From NCBI GenBank assembly GCA_016933335.1, contig JAFGBD010000069.1, positions 1 through 41,562 on the forward strand: 41,562 nucleotides of DNA, read 5' to 3'. A program made the translations under genes and the position numbers. Below are positions 17,366 through 26,146 of this stretch, one piece after another (position 1 is the first letter of the stretch; the number at the start of each line of letters is the position of its first letter). The stretch comes from Bacteroidales bacterium. GTDB taxonomy: Bacteria; Bacteroidota; Bacteroidia; Bacteroidales; UBA10428. Below the pieces are notes generated by a model that saw only the letters and a program-made list of their open reading frames with translations, had not been told where the DNA came from and ran no database searches.

Positions 17366-17380
17366 GAGATTTTAAAAAGG

Positions 17381-17388
17381 CAAATTTA
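17381..17388 (-). promoter_or_regulatory. -7 promoter element of hydF
   Basis: Minus-strand TAAATTTG matches TAnnTTTG and lies 15 bp before the hydF start codon. The same octamer with the same flanking GCC precedes hydE. Confidence 0.5.
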
Positions 17389-17569
17389 GGCTGAATTGTC
17401 GAGAAATAAACATGATGTTATGAATTTCAGTGCTGATGCTGAAATAACGAATCAATGATATCCGGAGCTGACAGAGTTCTTCTTCGGATTAGTGAAACTT
17501 AAACCGGTAAATGGAATTATTAACAATTATTTAACCCGGGGTAAGCGCAGTAAAATATAATAAAATCTG

Positions 17570-17577
17570 TATCTTTG
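17570..17577 (+). promoter_or_regulatory. -7 promoter element upstream of the 273-residue lipoprotein gene
   Basis: TATCTTTG matches the Bacteroidota -7 consensus TAnnTTTG. It lies 32 bp before the start codon at 17610. No clear -33 element is present. Confidence 0.5.
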
Positions 17578-17609
17578 CTCCGGATTTTGTAACCCAAAAC
17601 ATTAAACTC

Positions 17610-18431
17610 ATGAGATTCATAAAAAAAATCATTCCGTCTGTATTTGCAGCTGTTTTGTTGTTATCGGTCAGCTCATGCAGGCATCGGTCTGCCGGAACCG
17701 GAGAAGGCGACACTGCCATGATTACGAAAGATAGTCTGATGTCTGAGGTAAAGGAAGTTGTTTATCCTTTACCTGCACCACTTGAACTTTACCAGAAACT
17801 TGAGGATATTGGCGCTTCTTATATAGGAAATGTGCTGAATCCGGTAGAAAATATCGATAAGTATTATACCGAAAAGAATAAGGCGCTTAACCTGGGGACT
17901 TATGCAGCCGATTTAAGTTATGTTTCGGCATATAATAAAAAGCAGGAGATGCAGCTGTACTCTAAAAACCTAAAAACACTGATGGATGATCTGAATGTAA
18001 ACATCAATTTTACTGATTTTTACAGCCAGGAAATGAAGCAAAAACTTGAAAACAAGGATACCGTGGTCAAGATAGTCACCAATGTGTTTTATGATACATA
18101 CACAGCCATGCAAAAAGAAGGAGATACTGCATTGGCAGCTTTAATGCTTACAGGCATATGGGCAGAAGGTCTTTATATTGCAAGTCATATTTCCGAAGAT
18201 ACATACAATAACAACGAGATAGTACAGATCATATATGATCAGAAAAATTCATTGCAGATTGTTCTTGATATGCTTAACAAGACAAAGGGGAATGAGGTTA
18301 CCAACAGCATGATTAAAGCACTCGAAAATATCAAAGCAATGTATGATAAGACCGGGGACAGTCTGACCAAAGAACAGCTCAGTGAGATCACACATGCAAT
18401 TGAAAACATCCGTTCAAGCATCATTTCCTGA
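17610..18431 (+). CDS. Hypothetical lipoprotein (273 aa)
   Basis: The protein starts with a lipoprotein signal peptide and lipobox ending at Cys23 (SVSSC). The mature part is mostly helical and acidic, with repeated short helices (for example KKQEMQLYSKNLKTLMDDL). I see no catalytic motif and do not recognise a family. It is probably exported and membrane-anchored. A good promoter element precedes it and a strong terminator follows, so it is a single-gene unit. The large ABC protein lies about 110 bp downstream. A functional link is possible but unsupported by co-transcription. Confidence 0.75.
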   Translation: MRFIKKIIPSVFAAVLLLSVSSCRHRSAGTGEGDTAMITKDSLMSEVKEVVYPLPAPLELYQKLEDIGASYIGNVLNPVENIDKYYTEKNKALNLGTYAADLSYVSAYNKKQEMQLYSKNLKTLMDDLNVNINFTDFYSQEMKQKLENKDTVVKIVTNVFYDTYTAMQKEGDTALAALMLTGIWAEGLYIASHISEDTYNNNEIVQIIYDQKNSLQIVLDMLNKTKGNEVTNSMIKALENIKAMYDKTGDSLTKEQLSEITHAIENIRSSIIS

Positions 18432-18459
18432 TCTGATGATATAAGGATGAGCAGCAACG

Positions 18460-18489
18460 GCCCTTTTTTCTCTGAAAGGGCTTTTTTTT
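18460..18489 (+). terminator. Intrinsic terminator after the 273-residue lipoprotein gene
   Basis: A 7-bp stem (GCCCTTT at 18460-18466, AAAGGGC at 18475-18481) is followed by eight T residues. It lies about 30 bp after the lipoprotein stop codon. Confidence 0.85.
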
Positions 18490-18540
18490 CAGATATGAGC
18501 TATACTCTGCTGAATTTGTATATCATTTAACGAACAGCCA

Positions 18541-21500
18541 ATGAACGAATCGATTGTAAAAGCATTGATGAAGCTTTTTGCACTTGTAGCCAATGTGAAT
18601 GAAGAAGGGCAGGCCAGCAATGAACGTGATATTGTTATTGAGTTTTTGCAGCAACAATTCAGCACTGAGCTAGTAAATGTTTATATTGAATACTTCGATC
18701 GTCAGGTGTTGCTCTATAATCCTGTCACAGAAGAAGACAAGGAAGCCAAAAGACAAGGTAAATCGGTCGATGAGAGATTGAAAGAAATCTGCAACCAGGT
18801 AAATGAGGAGCTGCAGCGGGAACAAAAAATCATTATTCTTATCAACCTGCTGGATTATATCAATGAAGATAAAAAACTCACCAGTAAAGAACTCTGGTTT
18901 GTGGACCATGCAGCCGAATACCTGAAGGTGGAAGATCATGAATACAATGATATAAAGGCTTTTACTTTTGACAGGAACAATGAGATCATTCACAAGGAAA
19001 ATCTGCTTATCATAAATTCGGACAAAACGAATGATAAAAATATCAAACATATATATAACGAGAATTTTGACGGCAGGATTAAGGTGTTGCATGTCATCAG
19101 CACCAATACGTTTGTTTTACGCAGCGAGAGTAATGAAACACTTTTATTGAACGGACATAATATCAGGAATTGCCGTTCATATATCTGGTCAACCGGTTCA
19201 GTGGTGAAGGGGCAGAAACTGGGATCGATATATTATACATGGATTTCAGGCAAGTTTATCCAGGCCAAAACCAAATCGAAATTCGTATTTGTTGCCAAAG
19301 ATATCGAGTACTCATACGGTAACAGTCCCAATGGAGTAAAACGCTTTACACTTACCGAGGAATCGGGCAGGTTGATTGGGATTATCGGAGGCAGCGGATG
19401 CGGCAAATCGACTCTTCTGAAAGTATTATGCGGAAACCTCAGGCCAAAAAGAGGCAGGATAACCATCAACGGGATGGACATTCATGCCGGTCATGAACAG
19501 CTTAAGGGTGTTATAGGTTACGTGCCGCAGGACGATTTTCTGATCAAAGAGCTGACCGTATTTCAGAATTTATATTACAATGCCAGGTTAAGCTTCAGCA
19601 ACTACTCAGAAAAACAGATAGTCAAGGTTGTGGAAAAATCACTGATAGATTTTGACCTGTTTGAAGCAAGAGACCTGCAGGTTGGAGATTCGCTGAATAC
19701 TTTTCTTAGCGGAGGCCAGCGGAAAAGACTGAATATAGCACTTGAACTGATGCGTGAGCCATCGATTCTGTTTGTTGATGAACCTACATCGGGCCTGTCT
19801 TCGGCTGATTCTGAGAAAGTAGTGCAGCTGCTTAAAAAACAGACCTTCAAAGGTAAGCTTATCTTTGCCAACATACACCAGCCATCATCCGATGTATTCA
19901 AGCAACTTGACAAACTGCTGGTAATGGATCAGGGCGGACATGTGATTTATTACGGAAATCCGGTTGATGCCATTTCCTATTTCAAAAGAATGAGTAATTA
20001 TGTTGATGCTGAAGAAAGGGAATGCCTGTTATGTGGAAATATAAATACCGACCAGATATTGCGGAATGTTGAAGCAAGGGTGGTTGATGTGAACGGACGA
20101 CTGACAAGAAAAAGGAAAACATCTCCTGAGGAATGGTACGATATGTATATGGAGAATGTCGATCCTGTTATTAAAAAGATCAAGAGGTCATACTCCACCA
20201 TTCTTCCGGAAACAGATTTCAAGGTACCTTCGAGATGGCAGCAGCTTAAGATTTTCTTCACACGGGATGTTCTGGCCAAATTTAAAAATCAGCAATATCT
20301 TTTGCTGACATTATTTGAAGCACCCATACTGGCACTTATTCTTGCTTTTTTTACCAAGAGCTCCAGATCAGTTGCAGGACTGTCTGAAGCGTATGTCTTC
20401 GGGGAGAATATCAATATTCCCGGATACCTGTTTATGAGCGTTATTGTTGCTTTATTCCTTGGAATGGTTATAAGTGCAGAGGAAATTTTCAAAGACAGAA
20501 AAATACTTGAACGAGAGAAATTTCTTAACCTGAGCAGATCCAGTTATCTGAATGCAAAAGTATTTGTAATGCTGTTAATCTCTGCAATCCAGATTATTAC
20601 ATTTGTTCTTCTCGGCAATTTTCTCCTGGAAATAAAAGGGATGGACTGGCGTTTTTTTCTGATCCTGTTCTTTGCAGCATGCTGGGCGAATATGATTGGT
20701 CTGAATATATCAGCAGGTTTCAATTCGGTTATTACCATCTACATACTGGTACCCCTGATTCTTATTCCCCAGCTTTTGCTCAGCGGGGTTGTCATTGACT
20801 TTCGGAATATGAATGATAACATCAGGGCTGAGAAATATGTTCCTGTAATAGGTGACATGATTACTTCACGATGGGCATATGAAGGTCTGATGGTGACACA
20901 GTTTAAGGACAACAGGTTTGAAAAAAACTTTTATGGGGAGGATCAGGCTATAAGCAATGTATCTTACATCAAATCATATCTCATACCCGAGCTGAGAGAT
21001 TTAAGCAATGAATGTCTGGGCAATATTGAAAGAAAGAAAATGTATGAAGAGACAAACAGGAACTTCAGGATCATTGCAAATGAACTTGATAAGATATCTT
21101 CTTTTTCGGGTATTAACACCGGTACTATTATTGACAGCCTTCATTTCGAATCTTACTCCCCTGCAATTCACCATCAGCTTTCTGAGTTCCTTGGCAGCGC
21201 AGAAAGATATGCCCTTGGTCGTTATCGCAGCTTAATGAATAAAAAGGATGATACCTTTGAAAAGTTGAAATCAGATCTTGGAGGAATCGAAAATTTTGTA
21301 GCATTCAGGAAAAAGTATCACAACAGGAAAGTAGCCTCAATTGTTCTTAATGAAAATGAGATATATGAGTACCGGTTATCCGATGATGAGATTATCCGGA
21401 TCAAAGATCCCGTATACAGGTATCCTGAATCGGGATTTGGAAGAGCCCATTATTACGCCCCTGTAAAAAGAATAGGGGTGCTGATCATCGATACCTTCTG

Positions 21501-21669
21501 GTTCAATATCCTGAGGATCCTTTTTTCCATATTCCTGCTATACATGATATTGTATTTTAATCTTTTGAATAAGCTTATCAGGTACATCGAAAATTTCAGG
21601 CTAAGAAGACTCGGCAGGCGAAGATTTCTCAGGTTACTCAAACAATCTGAGATACGGCAGAATCAGTAG
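18541..21669 (+). CDS. ABC transporter ATPase-permease fusion (ABCG-like) with N-terminal extension
   Basis: The 1042-residue protein joins, in order: a helical acidic domain (about 1-155) resembling TerB-like folds, a strand-rich region (about 155-255), an ABC ATPase (about 255-490) and a permease. The ATPase has Walker A GGSGCGKST (283-291), signature LSGGQ (389-393) and Walker B/H-region DEPTSG (413-418). The permease has hydrophobic helices at about 595-790, a long soluble loop at about 790-990 and a last helix near 1000. This ATPase-first order is that of ABCG/ABC-2 exporters. Substrate is unknown. The N-terminal domains probably regulate the ATPase, as FHA domains do in other bacterial ABCG fusions. 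Confidence 0.88.
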   Translation: MNESIVKALMKLFALVANVNEEGQASNERDIVIEFLQQQFSTELVNVYIEYFDRQVLLYNPVTEEDKEAKRQGKSVDERLKEICNQVNEELQREQKIIILINLLDYINEDKKLTSKELWFVDHAAEYLKVEDHEYNDIKAFTFDRNNEIIHKENLLIINSDKTNDKNIKHIYNENFDGRIKVLHVISTNTFVLRSESNETLLLNGHNIRNCRSYIWSTGSVVKGQKLGSIYYTWISGKFIQAKTKSKFVFVAKDIEYSYGNSPNGVKRFTLTEESGRLIGIIGGSGCGKSTLLKVLCGNLRPKRGRITINGMDIHAGHEQLKGVIGYVPQDDFLIKELTVFQNLYYNARLSFSNYSEKQIVKVVEKSLIDFDLFEARDLQVGDSLNTFLSGGQRKRLNIALELMREPSILFVDEPTSGLSSADSEKVVQLLKKQTFKGKLIFANIHQPSSDVFKQLDKLLVMDQGGHVIYYGNPVDAISYFKRMSNYVDAEERECLLCGNINTDQILRNVEARVVDVNGRLTRKRKTSPEEWYDMYMENVDPVIKKIKRSYSTILPETDFKVPSRWQQLKIFFTRDVLAKFKNQQYLLLTLFEAPILALILAFFTKSSRSVAGLSEAYVFGENINIPGYLFMSVIVALFLGMVISAEEIFKDRKILEREKFLNLSRSSYLNAKVFVMLLISAIQIITFVLLGNFLLEIKGMDWRFFLILFFAACWANMIGLNISAGFNSVITIYILVPLILIPQLLLSGVVIDFRNMNDNIRAEKYVPVIGDMITSRWAYEGLMVTQFKDNRFEKNFYGEDQAISNVSYIKSYLIPELRDLSNECLGNIERKKMYEETNRNFRIIANELDKISSFSGINTGTIIDSLHFESYSPAIHHQLSEFLGSAERYALGRYRSLMNKKDDTFEKLKSDLGGIENFVAFRKKYHNRKVASIVLNENEIYEYRLSDDEIIRIKDPVYRYPESGFGRAHYYAPVKRIGVLIIDTFWFNILRILFSIFLLYMILYFNLLNKLIRYIENFRLRRLGRRRFLRLLKQSEIRQNQ

Positions 21670-21889
21670 ATCCCTGTATATTCCCGGGGGCATTCCCGAT
21701 CTTCTGTTCAGGATTCTGCCTGATAACATCAGTTGCCGGATGGTACATTCATTCTTCATGATTTGTTGGGCGTTTTTTCATATCAGTAGCGTTCATGATT
21801 AATGAGGCGCTCCTGTCATACATATCCTTTTTTTCTTATTTTTGTTATTTTATAAAGAATCAAAAATCATTTGATTAAACTCCCTAAGG
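21670..21889. other. Intergenic region before pheT
   Basis: These 220 bp contain no convincing gene. A -7 element lies at 21837-21844 near the right end. No T-box or other leader was recognised. Confidence 0.4.
21837..21844 (+). promoter_or_regulatory. -7 promoter element of pheT
   Basis: TATTTTTG matches TAnnTTTG and lies 45 bp before the pheT start codon. Confidence 0.45.
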
Positions 21890-24349
21890 ATGAATATTTC
21901 TTACAACTGGTTAAAAGATTACATCAATACAGATCTAAAGCCTGGTGAAATTGCACCTGTTCTTACTGATATCGGTCTGGAGGTAGAAGCCGTTGAGACA
22001 TACGAACAGGTGAAGGGCGGAATGAAAGGACTGGTTATTGGCAAGGTACTGACCTGTGAAAAACATCCCAATGCTGATAAGCTCAGTGTTACAACTGTGG
22101 ATATCGGCAAAGGAGAGCCTTTGCACATTGTATGCGGGGCGCCCAACGTGGAAGCCGGCCAGAAAGTGGTGGTTGCACCTGTTGGCGCTACTTTGTATAA
22201 AGGAGATGAAAGCCTTACATTACAGAAAATAAAAATTCGGGGAGAAGTATCAGAAGGAATGATATGTGCCGAGGATGAGATAGGTATCGGGAACCGCCAT
22301 GAAGGTATCATTGTTCTTGAAGATGATGTACCGGTTGGCATACCGGCCGGAGAATACTATCACATTGAGCAGGATACCGTATTTGTTATCGGACTTACCC
22401 CAAACCGCATTGATAGCTGCTCTCATTATGGCACTGCAAGAGATCTTGCTGCCTTTTTAAGCCAGAATTCAGCCATTCAGTTAACCAAACCGGATGTTTC
22501 GGCCTTCAGGAAAGATGCAGATGATTATCCGGTGGAGGTGATTATTGAAAATGTGAACGGATGCAGAAGGTATGCGGGAATCTCTGTTACAGGTGTAACA
22601 ATTGCAGCTTCCCCGGATTGGCTGCAGAATAAGCTTTTGGCCATAGGACAAATCCCGATCAGTAATATCGTAGATATCACCAACTTTGTTTTGCACGAGC
22701 TGGGGCAGCCATTACATGCATTTGATGCCGACAGGCTTGCCGGTCAAAAAATTATTGTAAAAAACATGCCTGACGGAACCAGATTTACAACGCTTGACGG
22801 GCAGGAGCACGCGCTTTCATCAGACGATCTGATGATCTGTGATGGTGAACGACCTGTAGCGCTGGCAGGATTATTTGGTGGTCTCGAAAGCGGGATTACA
22901 GATACAACTAAAAATGTGTTCATTGAGAGCGCCTGTTTTGATCCTGTAACAGTGCGCCGTACATCCAAAAGACTCGGGATCAGCACCGATGCATCATTCA
23001 TATTTGAGAGGGGTGTCGATCCCACGATCACAATCCTTGCTTTAAAGAGGGCAGCAATGTTGATGAAAGAACTGGCAGGAGGTAAAATTGCATCTGACAT
23101 TATTGATATTTACCCGTCGCCCATTGAACCTTGCACTGTTGAGTTAAGCTACCCGAATATTGACAGGCTCATCGGGAAGAAGATTGAACATAACGTGATA
23201 CGGGGAATCCTGGAAAAACTGGAGTTTAAAATATTGAGGGAAGATGAGCAGGATCTTTCAGTTCTGGTACCCGCATACAGGATTGATGTTACACGTGAGG
23301 CAGACGTGATAGAGGAGATACTGAGAATATACGGGTATAATAATGTTGAAATATCCAGGGAACTGCACGGTTCGGTTTCCTATACAAGCAAGCCCGATCG
23401 CGAAAAACTGGCAAATGCCGTATCTGATTATCTGACTGGCAACGGATTTAATGAGATCATCTGCAATTCGCTTACAAGGGCAGCTTATTATGACAATCTT
23501 GACAGTTATCAGGCAAAACGTCTTGTCAGAATTCTGAATCCATTGAGCAACGACCTGAATGTACTCAGGCAGACATTGTTGTTTGGAGGACTCGAATCCA
23601 TTGTGCATAATACAAACAGAAAAAATCCCGATCTCATGCTTTATGAGTTTGGCACATGCTATTTTTATGACAAAACTGACATCCCCGGGGATCCGCTCGA
23701 TAACTATTCCGAACACCTGCATCTGGCATTATTTTTAACCGGCAGGAAATATGAGATGAGCTGGCTGGCCGGGGATGAAAATTATTCCTTTTTTGATTTA
23801 AAGGCTTATGTTGAAAATATTTTCCGCAAACTGGGATTCCGGATTGATGATTTTCAGGCTTCAGGACTGGAAAAAAGGAAGGATATTTTTAGCGACGGGA
23901 TTGCTTTCAGGCATCATGATAAATTGCTGGCTGAACTCGGAGTCGTTAGCAGGCAGTTACTGAAGAAGTTTGATTTGAAAGCTGATGTCTTCTATGCCAA
24001 CCTTTACTGGGACAGAATCATCGAAATGCTCAAAGATATTAAAGTCCAGTTTTCAGAACTGCCAAAATTTCCTGAAGTGAAGAGAGATTTGTCGATGATC
24101 CTTGATAAGTCGGTGACTTATGATCAGATAAAAAAGCTGGCATATCAGACAGGAGGTAAAATATTAAAGCATGTTCATCTGTTTGATGTTTATGAAGGTA
24201 AAGGGATTGAAAGCGGCAAAAAATCATATGCCGTTAATTTTGTGTTGCAGGATCTGACAAAAACACTTGTTGACAGTGAAATAGATGAGGTGATGAACAG
24301 GTTGATGAGTGCCTACGAAAAAAATCTGAATGCAAAAATCAGAAAATAA
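21890..24349 (+). CDS. pheT: Phenylalanine-tRNA ligase beta subunit
   Basis: The 819-residue protein is the large subunit of the (alpha-beta)2 enzyme that charges tRNA-Phe. It opens with MNISYNWLKDYI. It then has the EMAP-type tRNA-binding domain (about 40-155, with KHPNADKLSV), the B3/B4 editing domain (about 215-390), B5 (about 405-475), the catalytic-like core, and the C-terminal anticodon-binding FDX-ACB domain (about 725-818). Length is that of the family. A good ribosome-binding site (CCTAAGG) precedes it. pheS is not adjacent, which is usual in many Bacteroidota. Confidence 0.96.
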   Translation: MNISYNWLKDYINTDLKPGEIAPVLTDIGLEVEAVETYEQVKGGMKGLVIGKVLTCEKHPNADKLSVTTVDIGKGEPLHIVCGAPNVEAGQKVVVAPVGATLYKGDESLTLQKIKIRGEVSEGMICAEDEIGIGNRHEGIIVLEDDVPVGIPAGEYYHIEQDTVFVIGLTPNRIDSCSHYGTARDLAAFLSQNSAIQLTKPDVSAFRKDADDYPVEVIIENVNGCRRYAGISVTGVTIAASPDWLQNKLLAIGQIPISNIVDITNFVLHELGQPLHAFDADRLAGQKIIVKNMPDGTRFTTLDGQEHALSSDDLMICDGERPVALAGLFGGLESGITDTTKNVFIESACFDPVTVRRTSKRLGISTDASFIFERGVDPTITILALKRAAMLMKELAGGKIASDIIDIYPSPIEPCTVELSYPNIDRLIGKKIEHNVIRGILEKLEFKILREDEQDLSVLVPAYRIDVTREADVIEEILRIYGYNNVEISRELHGSVSYTSKPDREKLANAVSDYLTGNGFNEIICNSLTRAAYYDNLDSYQAKRLVRILNPLSNDLNVLRQTLLFGGLESIVHNTNRKNPDLMLYEFGTCYFYDKTDIPGDPLDNYSEHLHLALFLTGRKYEMSWLAGDENYSFFDLKAYVENIFRKLGFRIDDFQASGLEKRKDIFSDGIAFRHHDKLLAELGVVSRQLLKKFDLKADVFYANLYWDRIIEMLKDIKVQFSELPKFPEVKRDLSMILDKSVTYDQIKKLAYQTGGKILKHVHLFDVYEGKGIESGKKSYAVNFVLQDLTKTLVDSEIDEVMNRLMSAYEKNLNAKIRK

Positions 24350-24427
24350 GATGATTGTCATTTTTATTGATTTTCTGATAAAATAATCTGCATATATTAT
24401 TATATCCATTAATTCATTTAACCTGTT

Positions 24428-24931
24428 ATGTATCAAATTGAACTGATAAAAGGTGATATTACCAGACTGAAGGTGGACGCCATTGTCAATGCTGCCAACT
24501 CATCTTTGCTTGGGGGCGGGGGAGTTGACGGGGCCATTCATGCCGCAGCAGGACCAGGTCTGCTGGATGAATGCAGAAACCTTGGCGGGTGTCTTACAGG
24601 TGAAGCAAAGATTACAAGCGGCTATAACCTGCTTGCAAAGTTTGTGATTCATACTGTCGGACCGGTATGGTATGGAGGTTCCGGCAATGAAGAAGCTTTG
24701 CTTGCAAACTGCTACAGAAACAGCCTGACCATTGCTGAGAACACCAGGCTCAAAACAATTGCATTTCCCAATATCAGCACCGGTGTTTACCGTTTTCCCA
24801 AAGATCTGGCTGCCCGGATAGCCGTAAGTGAAGTGAAGGATTTTGAAAAATCTTCAAAGCGGATAAAGAAAGTTATCTTTGTCTGTTTTGATGATGAAAA
24901 CTTCAGAATATATAAGAATATGTTAGATTAA
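24428..24931 (+). CDS. Macro-domain O-acetyl-ADP-ribose deacetylase-like hydrolase
   Basis: The 167-residue protein is a single macro domain. Visible signatures are [19 protein letters not shown], the glycine loop [15 protein letters not shown], and [12 protein letters not shown], which contact ADP-ribose in the MacroD/YmdB class. Members remove ADP-ribose from proteins or hydrolyse O-acetyl-ADP-ribose. Which reaction applies here cannot be told from sequence. It lies 78 bp after pheT and 43 bp before the WD40 gene on the same strand. No toxin-like ADP-ribosyltransferase is adjacent, so there is no sign of a DarTG-type pair. Confidence 0.92.
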   Translation: MYQIELIKGDITRLKVDAIVNAANSSLLGGGGVDGAIHAAAGPGLLDECRNLGGCLTGEAKITSGYNLLAKFVIHTVGPVWYGGSGNEEALLANCYRNSLTIAENTRLKTIAFPNISTGVYRFPKDLAARIAVSEVKDFEKSSKRIKKVIFVCFDDENFRIYKNMLD

Positions 24932-24974
24932 TCCGGGATTCATCAGACAATTTAAAAAACAAAACTGTTAACTG

Positions 24975-26117
24975 ATGAAAACCAAATTATATATAACGAT
25001 ACCGGTTCTCCTCATGGCAAGCCCGGGATATTTGTTTTGCCAGGGAGATGAGAATCTTTACCGTGTCCTGAAGAAACACGGCGATGCGGTTAATGCCGTT
25101 ACTTTCTCTGTTGACGGCAAATATCTGGCCAGCGGGGGAGAGGACAAATCCATCTATATCTGGGATTTCAGCACAGGAGAAGCTGAGTTTTCAATGACTG
25201 ATAATTTTTACCCGGTAAGAAGCATGCAATTTGCTCCAGGTGATGAAATGCTTGTTTCTTCAGGTCCGGATGTTAAAATTGTGGATTACACCGGCAACCT
25301 TAAAAGGGCTTTCAGCGGTTATACGACACATATCTGGTCGTTTGATTATAATGAACACTCAAAAAGATTAATTGCCGGCTCTTACTCCAGAAAAGTCAAT
25401 GTCTGGGACTTCGTGTCAGGTGATATTATTGCCACACTTGACGGGCATGAAAAAAGTGTTCTGGCTGTTTGTTTCTCACCTGACGGCAGGCTGGCAGTGA
25501 CCGGTTCGCTCGACCGGACAGTAAGGGTCTGGGATACCGATTCGGCAAAAGAACTACAGAAGTTTGAAAGGCATTCTGATAATATCCTGGTGGTTAAGTT
25601 CCATCCGTCAGGCAGATATTTTGCCAGTGCTTCTCTGGATAAAACCATAAGGTTGTGGGATCCTGACTCGGGAAAAATTGTTAAAACATATGCTGGTCAT
25701 GATAAAGGAGTGCTGGATATCGATTTCAGTCCTGACGGGTATTACCTGGCAAGCGGCTCGGCAGATAAAACGGTTATACTCTGGGAAGTTTATACGGGTG
25801 ATAAACTGTATTCTTTTGTTGACCACCAGGGACCGGTCAATGCCGTACGGTTCAGTCCCGATAACGGGTACCTTGCAAGTGGCTCATCAGACAGGTCGGT
25901 CATGATCTGGAAGCTGAATAAAAGTATTTTTACGAATTATTATTTTCGGCATGAGATTGATGATGAAACAGGCAGGTCCGATCTTTTCGGCCCTAAAAGA
26001 AAAAATGAGAATAAACAGCAATTTACCGAAAGGGAAGAAAAAGCACGGCAGGCATTGGAAGAGATGCATGACCGCTATTATCAGAAATATCTAAAGATCC
26101 GCTCCTCCGGGTTTTAA
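24975..26117 (+). CDS. Exported seven-bladed WD40 repeat protein
   Basis: The 380-residue protein has a Sec signal peptide (residues 1-23, ending LFCQ) and seven WD40 repeats from about residue 32 to 315. Several are close to consensus, with GH near the start and WD or WE at the end (for example VCFSPDGRLAVTGS followed by TVRVWD). A charged tail (about 320-380, rich in E, K and R) follows. Seven repeats make a closed beta-propeller, normally a protein-binding platform. An exported WD40 propeller acts in the periplasm or outside. It starts 43 bp after the macro-domain gene and ends 29 bp before a glycosidase gene, so co-transcription is likely. No partner can be named. Confidence 0.9.
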   Translation: MKTKLYITIPVLLMASPGYLFCQGDENLYRVLKKHGDAVNAVTFSVDGKYLASGGEDKSIYIWDFSTGEAEFSMTDNFYPVRSMQFAPGDEMLVSSGPDVKIVDYTGNLKRAFSGYTTHIWSFDYNEHSKRLIAGSYSRKVNVWDFVSGDIIATLDGHEKSVLAVCFSPDGRLAVTGSLDRTVRVWDTDSAKELQKFERHSDNILVVKFHPSGRYFASASLDKTIRLWDPDSGKIVKTYAGHDKGVLDIDFSPDGYYLASGSADKTVILWEVYTGDKLYSFVDHQGPVNAVRFSPDNGYLASGSSDRSVMIWKLNKSIFTNYYFRHEIDDETGRSDLFGPKRKNENKQQFTEREEKARQALEEMHDRYYQKYLKIRSSGF

Positions 26118-26146
26118 ATCCGGATAGGCATGATAAAAAAAAATTT

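Noticed and set aside
24428-24931. Macro-domain gene as the antitoxin half of a DarTG-like toxin-antitoxin pair
   Set aside because: No ADP-ribosyltransferase toxin gene is adjacent; the neighbours are pheT and a WD40 protein.
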